A DNA stretch of 64,000 nucleotides. It comes from Lacihabitans sp. CS3-21 (GTDB lineage Bacteria; Bacteroidota; Bacteroidia; Cytophagales; Spirosomataceae). The position numbers and the translations under genes are program-made. Location: assembly GCF_024343675.1 (NCBI RefSeq), contig NZ_RJUD01000116.1, positions 1 through 64,000 of the forward strand, in the 5' to 3' direction. Below the pieces are notes generated by a model. That model was not told the DNA's origin and did not search any database. It saw nothing but the letters and a program-made list of their open reading frames with translations. The number at the start of each line of letters is the position of its first letter. The first letter of the stretch is position 1. Positions 55,556-64,000 of the stretch are shown piece after piece.

Positions 55556-56103
55556 GTGAGTTACAAAAAAATAACAAATTCTATTCTAAAGAATTGGTAT
55601 TCAATTGAACGTAGAAGAACCAATCGAAAGCCTATACTTATGCCCAAAGCGAACTAAAAAGAGAAGGAATTAAGCGTTTATAATTTACAAACCCAAGCCA
55701 GCTTAAATATTTTGGTTCATACTAAGTGAAAATAAAATTATTTCTATTACGAATATGGGATATGGTATGTAAACTATAAAATATGTCTAGGTAGAAATAA
55801 GTGGGTTTTTACCAAATTGACTTTAACAAGACAAGAATTTCAGTCAAATTACTTGGTTTCAAAGGTCAAAATAAACCTTATCCAAACCTTTAATAAGGAA
55901 TTGGCAGTGCTAAAGTGAATCAATTCCGTATTGAATATGGAAATATTACTAGGTATAAACATTCAAATACTTGGCCTAATAATTAAGCAAATTAGTCTTA
56001 GAAATTTACCATCAAATGAGTACTTTTACTATATCGGAATTTACAGGACCATCGAGCCTAAACTTAACGTAAGATTTAAAAACAAATAAATAGAAAAAAG
56101 ACA
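55556..56103. pseudogene. Decayed coding region, probable gene remnant
   Basis: No intact gene. Short open segments in shifting plus-strand frames read like protein: GFKGQNKPYPNL then stops near 55850-55895, and 55937-56089 encodes about 50 residues ending NEYFYYIGIYRTIEPKLNVRFKNK and a stop. The mixture of stops and frame changes suggests a decayed gene, possibly for an outer-membrane protein (alternating strand pattern near the end). The assignment is weak. Confidence 0.35.
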
Positions 56104-56805
56104 GTGATAACTATTGATAATTATTTAGATAGCCATTACATACATAGAAGCAACTGGTTGAGAGCTGCAGTTTTGGGAGCAAATGATGGAATAATTTCGA
56201 TTTCGAGTCTTGCCATTGGTGTGGCCGCTGCAAGTGTTACGCGAGAACCCATCGTATTAGCCACTGTAGCAGGTCTTGTCGCAGGTGCATTGTCAATGGC
56301 TGCAGGTGAATATGTCTCGGTAAGTTCACAAACTGACACTGAAAAAGCAGACATCGAAAGAGAAATAAAAGAGCTGGAAGAAATGCCTGAAGAGGAACTC
56401 CAAATATTGGCTCAAATCTATGAAAGAAGAGGCCTTAAAAAAGCAACTGCTATGCAAGTTGCCATAGAATTGACCGAAAAAGATGCTCTGGCTGCTCACA
56501 TAAGAGACGAGTTGGGTATAAATGAGATCAGTCAGGCCAACCCTATACAAGCAGCCTTGGCATCTGGGGCTTCATTTACTGTTGGTGGTGTTTTACCACT
56601 TTTGGTCATTCTTTTTGCCCCTATCATTGGCATGGAATATTGGCTTTATAGCTTCACAATAGTTTTCCTAGTCATTTTGGGTGTCATTTCCGCCAGAGCT
56701 GGTGGTTCAAGTATCCAAAAAGCCATTCTCAGAATTACCATTTGGGGAACAATAGCCATGGGCCTATCTGCTTTAGTAGGCTATATCTTTGGTGTTAGGG
56801 TGTAA
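56104..56805 (+). CDS. VIT1/CCC1 family transporter
   Basis: A 233-residue membrane protein with a GTG start. It has the family pattern: LRAAVLGANDGIISISSLAIGVAAAS in helix 1, AGALSMAAGEYVSVSSQTDTEKADIE in helix 2, a cytoplasmic helical hairpin rich in Glu (EELEEMPEEE...), and three further helices after GASFTVGGVLPLL. VIT/CCC1 proteins move iron or manganese; the Glu-rich hairpin is the metal-collecting part. It stands alone between two decayed stretches. Confidence 0.9.
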   Translation: MITIDNYLDSHYIHRSNWLRAAVLGANDGIISISSLAIGVAAASVTREPIVLATVAGLVAGALSMAAGEYVSVSSQTDTEKADIEREIKELEEMPEEELQILAQIYERRGLKKATAMQVAIELTEKDALAAHIRDELGINEISQANPIQAALASGASFTVGGVLPLLVILFAPIIGMEYWLYSFTIVFLVILGVISARAGGSSIQKAILRITIWGTIAMGLSALVGYIFGVRV

Positions 56806-57333
56806 ATTTCTTATAACCAATGCCTTTGCTTCTATTAAGGCACATAAATATTCATAGGAGATTCATTTATACAGGTTTTTAACATTTAGAAGAAATCGCA
56901 TAAACTAACCAATTGAATTTCAATAAATGAGCGGTTTGACAAGCTTCTTATTTTCATTTTACGAATCATGCTTTTTTCCCTCAAGAATACAGAAAGCTTG
57001 AGTTAATAGGCATTTTAAAAACTGGTATCATCTATACTGCATTTTTGACCATTAATAAATTGGCCAATCTATTCGTCAAACCATTTTCTGAAAACCAAAC
57101 TTCTGTCACCATGGTTGACATTTGTAAAACTACTGAACAGAATTGTATCGAAGTAAAAGAGAAATTAGAATAAATCACCACCCGATAATTTAGCCATTAT
57201 AAGCATATTTCAATTCTTCCTTTTAATCTATCATCGGTGAAAAATAACATTAGGCAATCCTATTTTCTAATCGAATTTTCCACAAAAATTAGCATTTTTT
57301 GTAGTTGTAGTTTGGATTAATGACATTTACAAG
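56806..57333. other. Gene-poor stretch with a possible frameshifted gene remnant
   Basis: An ATG at 56927 opens 24 codons to a TGA at 56999. In another frame 56940-57173 is open without an early start and encodes a protein-like end (QEYRKLELIGILKTGIIYTAF, then a hydrophobic run and a Lys/Glu tail ending EVKEKLE). One shift near 56980 would join them. It may be a decayed small membrane-protein gene. A weak TGCCTT/AAGGCA hairpin lies at 56821-56842. Confidence 0.3.
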
Positions 57334-57621
57334 ATGTGGACCAAATACCGCCTCAGAAGAACCAAGCCCGGCTGGGTCTCTGAAATACAAGAAATATACG
57401 AGGACAATATCCTCAAAGAAACCAGTGAAAAAAGTATGAGCGATGCCCATGCCAAGATGATACTCAAACATGGCGACTGGCAAAAAGTGGAAGTGATAGA
57501 GCCCAATGGGTCTGTCGTGATTGAAATGGTAAGAGTTATGGAACCCCTTGGCCAACAAGGATATATACCCATAAGCCGAACCACAAAAGAACGCACGCTA
57601 AGGAAATTTAGAGATAAATGA
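57334..57621 (+). CDS. Small hypothetical protein
   Basis: A 95-residue hydrophilic, basic and Glu-rich protein with no signal peptide or membrane helix (MWTKYRLRRTKPG start, ERTLRKFRDK end). Two opposite-strand frames cover the same bases but read as low-quality hydrophobic sequence, so I prefer this one. No family is recognised. Confidence 0.45.
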   Translation: MWTKYRLRRTKPGWVSEIQEIYEDNILKETSEKSMSDAHAKMILKHGDWQKVEVIEPNGSVVIEMVRVMEPLGQQGYIPISRTTKERTLRKFRDK

Positions 57622-57700
57622 CTTCATCTAATCACATGAAATTTCTAAAAGCGACCAATTAATAATTGACTAGATTAAAATTTCCTTAAATATAAAAATA

Positions 57701-57727
57701 GCGGCTACAACGATTTCATGTAGCCGC
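57701..57727 (-). terminator. Hairpin, probable leftward terminator
   Basis: GCGGCTACA (57701-57709) pairs with TGTAGCCGC (57719-57727). The A-rich flank on the left gives U residues on a minus-strand transcript. It lies 11 bases past the stop of the small remnant on that strand. Confidence 0.5.
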
Positions 57728-57738
57728 AATATATAAAA

Positions 57739-57872
57739 TCAAAAATTTGTACTTAAAGCTTTGGCATCTCCAATAGCTTTACCCAAACTAGCCTGAGTGA
57801 GTTCTGGTGCAATATCGAAAGGCTGAGCATTTATAAAACCAATGATATAAATGCAAAAAAAACGAAATCCAT
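57739..57872 (-). pseudogene. Remnant of a small secreted-protein gene with a homopolymer frameshift
   Basis: ATG at 57872 starts MDFVFF. One extra T in the eight-base T run (57855-57862 as A on the plus strand) would continue it in frame as CIYIIGFINAQ and PFDIAPELTQASLGKAIGDA, ending KALSTNF and TGA. That is a good signal peptide ending in NAQ plus a short mature part. As it stands the frame stops early. A terminator-like hairpin follows. It may be a decayed gene or a slippage-switched one. Confidence 0.4.
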
Positions 57873-58016
57873 AGGCAAAAAAGACAAATTAAAAACCAAA
57901 TCATTCGTCATTCATAACAGAAAAAATATTTTTGTCCAATTCCGCTATTTATTTAAACTAATTTAATACAATTTTAAATTTTCAATGGTCAGGATATCAA
58001 ATGTTTTTTGCAGTGT

Positions 58017-58024
58017 TATCTTTG
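58017..58024 (+). promoter_or_regulatory. Bacteroidota-type -7 box before the glutaminase-like gene
   Basis: TATCTTTG, 37 bases before the start at 58062, fits TAnnTTTG; no good -33 box was found. Confidence 0.35.
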
Positions 58025-58061
58025 ACATACTAATACTTTAAAATGGGCCAAAACCCAAATC

Positions 58062-58898
58062 ATGAACAGTCAACAAGAATACCATCAATTATTTAATACC
58101 AAACCACTTATTCCCTACCTTCAGGTAGTTGAATACCACCAACGACAACATATTTTTGACCTTATTGTAGCCGAAAACATTGAGTATAGATATCTCAATG
58201 GCTCCTGCGAAGACCGTACACATCTGATTTGCTTATTGCTCAAAAAAGCTGGTTTTGATTCAGGAAAAATCTGGAACTTTGCTCCCGCTCGTTACACATT
58301 ACTTTCGAACGAATTATTTCAAATCCAAGACCCCTTGGGTATTTCCAATCCACTATACTGGGGTTTTCATGTGTCGCCTTATATTCTTTCATACAATCAA
58401 AATGGAGACTTAGAAACCCTGATTTTTGACTTGTCCTTTGACACGAAAAAATTCTTGTCGATAACCGAATGGCAGGCCATAATGAACTGTCCGCGTGCAT
58501 TGTATCTACAAACCGACCTCGAACACTACCTGTTTTATTCTATAGAAAGTTATTCATTACGCAGTGCCAAAATCGGCAATAATCCTGTGTATAACATTCC
58601 GGCCATACAGCCATCTATCATCACAGGTGATTTTTGGAAATTAGCTCCAGACGAAACTTTGGTACAAAATGGATTGGCTATCAATGACTTGGCCATGTAT
58701 ATCTACAATACGAAATCCAAAATGAATGCCTCTGAACAAAAGTATCTTTCAGAAACGCTAACCAACATCGACTGGCTCGATGGATTTGTTTTTTGCCCAA
58801 AACCAAAGGACATTTCACATCAACTTCACACTGAATTACTCGGTTTTTATAAAACTAGATTTGAATATTGGGAAAGCAAAATAAAGGAACTTTCGTAA
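58062..58898 (+). CDS. Protein-glutaminase-like protein
   Basis: A 278-residue protein. NGSCEDRTHLICLLLKKAGF (C49 and H54 in a C-x2-R-x-H pattern), LYWGFHVSPYIL (H103) and LIFDLSFD (D123) match the order and spacing of the Cys-His-Asp triad of bacterial protein-glutaminases, which turn protein-bound Gln into Glu. Those enzymes are normally secreted with a pro-region, but this one has no signal peptide and extends 150 residues past the triad. It could act in the cytoplasm, be an effector, or only share the fold. It lies just before a leftward ABC export operon, tail to tail. Confidence 0.6.
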   Translation: MNSQQEYHQLFNTKPLIPYLQVVEYHQRQHIFDLIVAENIEYRYLNGSCEDRTHLICLLLKKAGFDSGKIWNFAPARYTLLSNELFQIQDPLGISNPLYWGFHVSPYILSYNQNGDLETLIFDLSFDTKKFLSITEWQAIMNCPRALYLQTDLEHYLFYSIESYSLRSAKIGNNPVYNIPAIQPSIITGDFWKLAPDETLVQNGLAINDLAMYIYNTKSKMNASEQKYLSETLTNIDWLDGFVFCPKPKDISHQLHTELLGFYKTRFEYWESKIKELS

Positions 58899-58977
58899 AA
58901 TCGGAAATTGAGAGAAATCAGAACAAATCCCTACTATTGGAATGTCTTTTTATTCATTTCCCAACACCCATACATTT

Positions 58978-60099
58978 TTAGGCCATACGCTTTCTGTAAT
59001 TCAAAATAGCTAATCCATTGAATCCAATGGCAAAAGCTATCAGCACATAAAAATCGTTTTTGAGGTCTGAGAAGACACTTCCTTTGATGTAAATGGCTCT
59101 CACAATTTTGATTAAATATGCTGGCGGATTGAAGTAGGTTAATATCTGTGACCAGCGAGGCATACCTTCGATAGGCGTGTAAAGTCCACCTAATAGGATG
59201 AAAACCATCATAGCAAAAAAGGCAAAAAGCGTAGCCTGTTGTTGCGTATCTGAAAACGTACTGATCAAAAGTCCAATGCCCAGCACGCCAAATAAATACA
59301 CGGCTGAAAATGCATAAATCGTCAAAAAAGAACCTACTGGCAAAATCCTGAAAATCACAAAAGCGACAACTATACCCATCGTTATGGAAACCATTCCAAG
59401 CACCCAAAAAGGAATCAATTTCCCTAAAATAAACTCATGTTTTTTCAATGGGGTAACGTTGAGCTGCTCTATTGTTCCGATTTCTTTTTCTGCCACAATA
59501 TTCAAGGCAGTCATAAATGCCCCTACCATAGTAACCAAAACCACCAAAATGCCTGGAACCATAAAGAGTGGATATTTAGAGTGGGGATTGTACCAGTTGG
59601 CAGTGGTCACCTCAATTTGAGGAATTTCAGAATTTCGAGGCATAACCAGCCATTCTTCCCGAATTTCCCTGTTAAAATCACCCACTACCTGAGCCAAATA
59701 AGTACTTCCCAAACCTCCACGAATGCCATTCACGGCATCAGCTGCGAGATGAAGCTTAGCACTGTTTTCTTTTATCAAAGTCTTTTCAAAACCCCTTGGA
59801 ATGGTCAGTATCAAATCCGTTTTTCCATCTCCAACGGTTTCAAGAGATTTTCTGTAAGATGGTGAGTATTCAACCAATTTAAAGTAAGAAGAGGCATCTA
59901 TTTTCTGAATCAAACGCTTAGAATACGGCGAATGGTCGAGATCCACCACACTCACCATAATGTTTTTAACTTCATAATCTGCAGCCAAAGGCAAAAGAAT
60001 AAGCTGTAAAATAGGCATGATGATGATCATTCTCAAAATCGTAGGATTCCGGAATATTTGCTTAAACTCTTTTTGAAGCAGAAAAAGTAATTTATTCAT
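58978..60099 (-). CDS. ABC-2 type transport permease, YbhR/YbhS-like, second
   Basis: A 373-residue inner-membrane permease: one N-terminal helix, a large periplasmic domain (about 45-170), then five helices with the ABC-2 motif EKEIGTIEQLNVTPLKKHEFILGKLIPF between helices 2 and 3. It is the last gene of the export operon and pairs with the permease encoded at 60119. Confidence 0.9.
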   Translation of the reverse strand: MNKLLFLLQKEFKQIFRNPTILRMIIIMPILQLILLPLAADYEVKNIMVSVVDLDHSPYSKRLIQKIDASSYFKLVEYSPSYRKSLETVGDGKTDLILTIPRGFEKTLIKENSAKLHLAADAVNGIRGGLGSTYLAQVVGDFNREIREEWLVMPRNSEIPQIEVTTANWYNPHSKYPLFMVPGILVVLVTMVGAFMTALNIVAEKEIGTIEQLNVTPLKKHEFILGKLIPFWVLGMVSITMGIVVAFVIFRILPVGSFLTIYAFSAVYLFGVLGIGLLISTFSDTQQQATLFAFFAMMVFILLGGLYTPIEGMPRWSQILTYFNPPAYLIKIVRAIYIKGSVFSDLKNDFYVLIAFAIGFNGLAILNYRKRMA

Positions 60100-60118
60100 A
60101 TTGTATGTTTATTAAATC

Positions 60119-61228
60119 TTAAGCTTCCAAATTAATTTTAAATTTCTTGATGGCTATGGTCAAGAAAAACACCGTCATTCCTGCTAAAATCAGCGTTTGT
60201 TTTAACACATATTCAAAAGCCAATCCCTTTACCATAATGGCCTTCACTATACTGTAATACCACTTGGTGGGTATTAAATTGCTCATGACCTGCAGCGGCA
60301 GCGGCATATTTTCAATTGGAAACATGAAACCACTAAAAATCAAAGAAGGCATCAGCAATGCCACCAACGAAATAAACATGGCCACTTGTTGCGAATTCAC
60401 GTTGACCGATATCAACAAACCCAATGAAAGCGTGGTAATAATAAACAATAAACTCTCTGCTAAAAGCAATACCAAACTGCCTTGAATAGGCATGTCGAGG
60501 ATATAAACAGCCATCAATAAAATGAGAATAATATCCAGAAAACACAAAACCATGTATGGAACAGCCTTGCTGACAAGCACCATGATGGGTTTCATGGGCG
60601 ATACCAGCAGAATTTCCATGGTGCCCATTTCTTTTTCCTTTACAATAGAAACAGAGGTCATCATAGCCCCCAAGAGCATCATGATGAGCGTCATCACGCC
60701 GGGCACAAAATTATACGAACTCTTCAATTGTGGATTATAGAGCATCCTGGTCTCCATTTCTATCGTATAAGGCAATTTTTTGTTCTCATTTAACTCATTT
60801 TGATAGTCCCTGATAATAGCTGACGCATAATTTATGGTGATGTTGGCCGTATTGGGGTCAGAGGCATCAGCCACTAATCTTAACTGAGTTTTTTTGTCTT
60901 TTGACAAATCATTTTCGAAGTTTTGAGGAAAAATGAGTACCAATCTTACCTCTCCTTTTCTAAAAACCCCTTCAATCTCATTTTCTGAATGCAGGTATTT
61001 GTTCACCGTAAAATATTGGCTTTGGTCTATCCTGTCCACCAGTATTTTGCTGGCTGCGTCTTTCGAGAAATCCAAAATGGCAATATTAGAATTCTTGACT
61101 TCACTCGTCAAGGCGAAGCCAAATAAAAGCATCATCACAATCGGAAGTCCAATCAAGATAATTAGACTTCGTTTGTCGCGTATTACATGCCAAAACTCCT
61201 TTTTTACAAAGGCAAAAAATACTTTCAT
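60119..61228 (-). CDS. ABC-2 type transport permease, YbhR/YbhS-like, first
   Basis: A 369-residue permease with the same plan as its neighbour: N-terminal helix, periplasmic domain and five helices with EKEMGTMEILLVSPMKPIMVLVSKAVPY. The two would form the membrane heterodimer of a YbhGFSR-type exporter. The gap to the next gene is 19 bases. Confidence 0.9.
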   Translation of the reverse strand: MKVFFAFVKKEFWHVIRDKRSLIILIGLPIVMMLLFGFALTSEVKNSNIAILDFSKDAASKILVDRIDQSQYFTVNKYLHSENEIEGVFRKGEVRLVLIFPQNFENDLSKDKKTQLRLVADASDPNTANITINYASAIIRDYQNELNENKKLPYTIEMETRMLYNPQLKSSYNFVPGVMTLIMMLLGAMMTSVSIVKEKEMGTMEILLVSPMKPIMVLVSKAVPYMVLCFLDIILILLMAVYILDMPIQGSLVLLLAESLLFIITTLSLGLLISVNVNSQQVAMFISLVALLMPSLIFSGFMFPIENMPLPLQVMSNLIPTKWYYSIVKAIMVKGLAFEYVLKQTLILAGMTVFFLTIAIKKFKINLEA

Positions 61229-61386
61229 GTTTTTTAAATTTTACCGCCAGCTCGCTAAGACGCCAGACATTCCGCTTTTTTTAGAATCCACTTTGTGAAT
61301 TTTGTGCCTTCTTTGTGTCTTTTGTGTTAAAGCCGTTCTTTATTTTTACCGCTAGGTCGCAATAAAGCTTAGCTACAATTTATCCC
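61229..61386. repeat. Decayed dispersed intergenic repeat inside the export operon
   Basis: Two related words, TTTTACCGCCAGCTCGC (from 61239) and TTTTACCGCTAGGTCGC (from 61344), flank CTTTGTGAATTTTGTGCC and CTTTGTGTCTTTTGTGTT. Such CTTTGTG and CCGC-AG-TCGC words are typical of a repeat spread through many Bacteroidota genomes, to my knowledge. It splits the ATPase genes from the permease genes. Confidence 0.45.
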
Positions 61387-62130
61387 TCACTCAGACCGTT
61401 TTGCCCCTCGAGCTAATTGCAAAAACACGCCATCCATATTCTCCACACCAAACTGCTTTTTTAAATCAGACGGTTTTCCCATAGCTGCAATTGCACCATC
61501 CACCATTATAGAAACTCGGTCGCAGTACTCGGCCTCGTCCATATAATGTGTCGTCACAAAAACGGTGATTCCTTTTGCAGAAGCTTCATAAATCATATCC
61601 CAAAATTGCCTACGGGTAATTGGATCCACCCCACCAGTGGGTTCATCTAGAAAAACCACCTTGGGATTGTGCAAAATAGCCACCGAGAACGATATTTTCT
61701 GTTTCCATCCCAATGGCAATGAGCCGACAAGTTTATCTGCTTCCAGCCCTAGCCCTAATCTTCGAATCAACTCTTCCGACTTGATTTTCAAACTCTTGCG
61801 ATCTATTCCATATATTCCTCCGAAAAACGTAATATTCTCTCTTACAGTTAGATTTTCGTAAAGGGAAAATTTCTGACTCATGTAGCCGATGTTCTCTTTT
61901 ATCTGCTCATTCTCTTTGTAAACATCAAATCCCGCAACGCTCGCCACACCCGAAGTTGGACTTAAAAGTCCGCAAAGAATTTTCATGGCAGTCGTTTTAC
62001 CTGCACCATTGGCACCCAAAAAACCAAAAATTTCACCTGCTTTCACATCAAAAGAGATGTTGTTAACCGCCACGAAATCGCCAAATTTTCTGGTTAAGTT
62101 CTCAGTATGTATGACTACTTCTGACATCAT
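61387..62130 (-). CDS. ABC transporter ATP-binding protein, second of the export operon
   Basis: A 247-residue ATPase with Walker A GANGAGKTT, a Q-loop in SQKFSLYENL, a signature region VGSLPLGWKQK (degenerate from LSGGQ), Walker B VVFLDEPTGGVD and the switch His in TTHYMDEAE. It overlaps the first ATPase gene by four bases. In E. coli the two halves are fused as YbhF; here they are separate. Confidence 0.92.
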   Translation of the reverse strand: MMSEVVIHTENLTRKFGDFVAVNNISFDVKAGEIFGFLGANGAGKTTAMKILCGLLSPTSGVASVAGFDVYKENEQIKENIGYMSQKFSLYENLTVRENITFFGGIYGIDRKSLKIKSEELIRRLGLGLEADKLVGSLPLGWKQKISFSVAILHNPKVVFLDEPTGGVDPITRRQFWDMIYEASAKGITVFVTTHYMDEAEYCDRVSIMVDGAIAAMGKPSDLKKQFGVENMDGVFLQLARGAKRSE

Positions 62131-63056
62131 TGAGCGTTTTCGGATTCTAACATGAGCTTAATAAAGGTATCTTCTATGTTGGGTTCTATTGGTTTTATTT
62201 CTAACCCTTTGTGCTTTTTGTCTGCTAAATATTTGCTTAAAAAATCTACTTTTTCCCTACCCGATTTCAACACCACGTGGTTTTCTTCCCCAAAAGCAAA
62301 ACAGGTGAGCGTATCTTCATAAGCTCGGATGTCATTCAAAAGTCGGAACCGCTCCTCCCCTTTTACTGCCAAAAGCAACTGTGTATTTTTTGAAATGATA
62401 TTTTGCAAAGTATCAATATCCAAGATTTTACCTTTTTGAATTAAAGCAATTCTATCACAACGGCTGGCCTCGTCCATGTAGGGCGTCGAAACCAAAATCG
62501 TGATTCCTCGGGTTTTTAACCTGTCCAACATATCCCAAAATTCTTTTCTCGAAACGGGATCTACGCCTGTGGTGGGTTCGTCCAAAAAAAGCACATTGGG
62601 CTGATGAATCAAAGCACAACACAAAGCGAGTTTTTGTTTCATTCCGCCTGAAAGTTTACCCGCAAGTCGCTTTTTGAAAGGCTCTATCTGCACATAAATG
62701 TCTTCTATCAAATGAAAATTCTCCTCTACGGTAGTATTGAAAACCGTGGCGAAGAAATTCAGGTTTTCTTCTATACTTAAATCCTGATAAAGAGAAAATT
62801 TACCCGGCATATAACCCACTATTTTTCTAATATCCCAAAGATTGTTGACCACATCTAACCCTGCCACCGTTGCCTGCCCTTGGTCGGCCACCAACAAAGT
62901 GGTCAGAATCCTGAAAAGCGTGGTTTTACCTGCACCGTCAGGTCCGATAAGCCCGAAAAGTTCTCCTGATTTCACCTCCAGACTGATGTTGTCCAGTGCC
63001 AAAACCTTTCCCTTTTCATAGGTTTTTGTGATATTTTTTACTGAAATACTCGACAT
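62127..63056 (-). CDS. ABC transporter ATP-binding protein, first of the export operon
   Basis: A 309-residue ATPase: Walker A GPDGAGKTT, signature LSGGMKQK, Walker B VLFLDEPTTGVD, and a C-terminal DUF4162-like region (about 220-305). The switch position reads STPYMDEA, with Pro-Tyr where His is usual, so this site may be weak in hydrolysis. It starts one base after the adaptor gene ends. Confidence 0.92.
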   Translation of the reverse strand: MSSISVKNITKTYEKGKVLALDNISLEVKSGELFGLIGPDGAGKTTLFRILTTLLVADQGQATVAGLDVVNNLWDIRKIVGYMPGKFSLYQDLSIEENLNFFATVFNTTVEENFHLIEDIYVQIEPFKKRLAGKLSGGMKQKLALCCALIHQPNVLFLDEPTTGVDPVSRKEFWDMLDRLKTRGITILVSTPYMDEASRCDRIALIQKGKILDIDTLQNIISKNTQLLLAVKGEERFRLLNDIRAYEDTLTCFAFGEENHVVLKSGREKVDFLSKYLADKKHKGLEIKPIEPNIEDTFIKLMLESENAQ

Positions 63057-63057
63057 A

Positions 63058-64000
63058 TCAAGGCAATTTCACTTCGCCATACATTCCTATTTTCAAGAAT
63101 CCATCGTTTTTCACCTTTATTTTGGTGGCATATACCAAGTTGGCCCTTTCGTCTTTGGTTTGGATGGTTTTAGGCGTAAACTCCGCTTTGGTCGCTATCC
63201 ATTCCACCACACCACTGAGTTCTTTGTACTCGTCCTTTCCTTTATCTACAAATACCTTCACGGTCTGATTGGTTTTTATTTTGGCCAACTGATCGCCTGT
63301 GATATAGGCTCGCAAAATCATGTTTTCCATGTCTGCTATTTTATACAAAGGCTTGCCCATGGCCGTTACTTCGTTGGCCTCAGCAAATTTCACCAAGACC
63401 GTTCCTGGGGATGAGTTTACGATGCTGCATCTTTTGATTTGGTCTTCAATCTGAGCCACACGCTCTATCAAAGGTTTTTTCTCGCTCAAAATCCCACGAT
63501 TCTGAATACCCACTTGGGCTTCCTGTGATTTTATTTGTTGTCTCAACACCCCAACGTTTGTCTCCATGGCAGATATCTGTTTTTTCAAAACTTCATATTG
63601 CCCAGTCAAATCATCCAGTTGTTTGGTGGGAATGGCATCCGCTTTTACCAAATTTTGCAAACGTGTTTTCTCTTTTTCCAGATTCTTCAATTGCTCCTTT
63701 TGGGCCGCTATTTGGGCCACTTGGGCATTGATTTGCTCTTTCAAAATCTGCGTTTGGGGCGAAGCGTCGTTTCTCTTTTCAGAGAGAGCATTCATACTCG
63801 CCTCCACTTGGGCTTTTTGTAAACCCAAATTCTGACAATCGATGGTACCTACTAACTGATTGGCTGTAAGCACCGAGCCTTCTTCAATATTGAAAGTCAG
63901 TATTTTACCATTGCTTTCTGATGAAACAATGGTTTCGGTGGCCTCGAACACACCCGTAGCGTCAAAAGCCTGATCGCCTGATTTACAGGCAGATGTAAGC
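63058..64000 (-). CDS. HlyD-family lipoprotein adaptor, 5' end outside the window
   Basis: Periplasmic adaptor of a YbhG-type exporter, linking the permeases to an outer-membrane channel. The open frame runs past the edge; its visible start reads LTSACKSGDQAFDATG, a lipobox with the lipidated Cys about 11 codons in, so only the first part of the signal peptide is missing. A GTG at 63949-63951 is an internal codon, not the start. Beta-barrel halves flank a long coiled coil (KEQLKNLEKEKTRLQNLV...), with the lipoyl-like segment near the beginning (SNGKILTFNIEEGSVL). Only the membrane-distal outer channel is not seen here. Confidence 0.88.
   Translation of the reverse strand, partial: LTSACKSGDQAFDATGVFEATETIVSSESNGKILTFNIEEGSVLTANQLVGTIDCQNLGLQKAQVEASMNALSEKRNDASPQTQILKEQINAQVAQIAAQKEQLKNLEKEKTRLQNLVKADAIPTKQLDDLTGQYEVLKKQISAMETNVGVLRQQIKSQEAQVGIQNRGILSEKKPLIERVAQIEDQIKRCSIVNSSPGTVLVKFAEANEVTAMGKPLYKIADMENMILRAYITGDQLAKIKTNQTVKVFVDKGKDEYKELSGVVEWIATKAEFTPKTIQTKDERANLVYATKIKVKNDGFLKIGMYGEVKLP

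Larger units (their letters stand above)
57622..58061. other. Gene-poor stretch holding a hairpin and a frameshifted remnant
   Basis: No intact gene in about 440 bases. It contains the inverted repeat at 57701-57727, the minus-strand remnant at 57739-57872 and a TATCTTTG box at 58017-58024. Confidence 0.45.

Noticed and set aside
57289-57596. Two overlapping minus-strand frames over the small gene at 57334
   Set aside because: Hydrophobic, low-quality sequence typical of antisense frames; the plus-strand frame reads more like a protein.

Overview
The window reads as chromosome of a low-GC Bacteroidota, most likely order Cytophagales. The signs are AT-rich codon use, signal peptides ending in AQ, promoter boxes of the form TAnnTTTG, and Bacteroidota-type families (YaiO barrel proteins, long AtpB with a signal peptide, M1 and M28 exopeptidases with secretion signals, RecQ with a long C-terminal extension). 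No rRNA, tRNA, CRISPR array or intact insertion sequence was seen. The assignment to order is inference.

Layout. 1-4500: a small accessory stretch. It starts with a GC-rich structured segment and terminator, then a HEPN-type protein, a PD-(D/E)XK nuclease-like protein, a CPBP membrane protease, an antitoxin-like small gene, and the tail of a second CPBP gene. 4500-36800: mostly housekeeping. This holds gltX, a methyltransferase, cysE, nuoD, pspC-like, nadB, an arabinose-5-phosphate isomerase, recQ, tdk, half of an F-ATPase operon (atpBEFH only), dnaA, coaE, ybaB, an M28 peptidase, an ECF sigma/anti-sigma pair, an M1 peptidase, cysM, pyrE, a CorC-like protein, a NUDIX protein, a lysine-rich secreted protein and a Gfo/Idh/MocA oxidoreductase.

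36800-53630 holds the two most interesting loci, which diverge from a 1.2-kb gene-free region. Leftward is a tight five-gene operon: three small secreted beta-rich subunits (two are clear paralogues), a two-domain periplasmic chaperone-like protein, and a 900-residue outer-membrane protein with Ig-like N-terminus, barrel and C-terminal beta-sandwich domains. It resembles a chaperone-usher or WxL-like surface-fibre system. Rightward is a putative polymer system: an LtaS-like membrane phosphotransferase fused to TPRs, a TPR plus YaiO barrel protein, a hybrid histidine kinase with GAF, four PAS, REC and HPt domains, a single-domain response regulator, a HEAT-repeat membrane protein, and a processive BcsA/PgaC-type glycosyltransferase. 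Synthase, outer-membrane exit, decorating enzyme and phosphorelay sit together, so I read it as a regulated exopolysaccharide locus.

53630-64000: a membrane protein of unknown function, an ArsR/SRPBCC pair preceded by two matching palindromes, decayed gene remnants around a VIT/CCC1-type transporter, a protein-glutaminase-like protein, and a YbhGFSR-type ABC export operon whose lipoprotein adaptor runs off the right edge.
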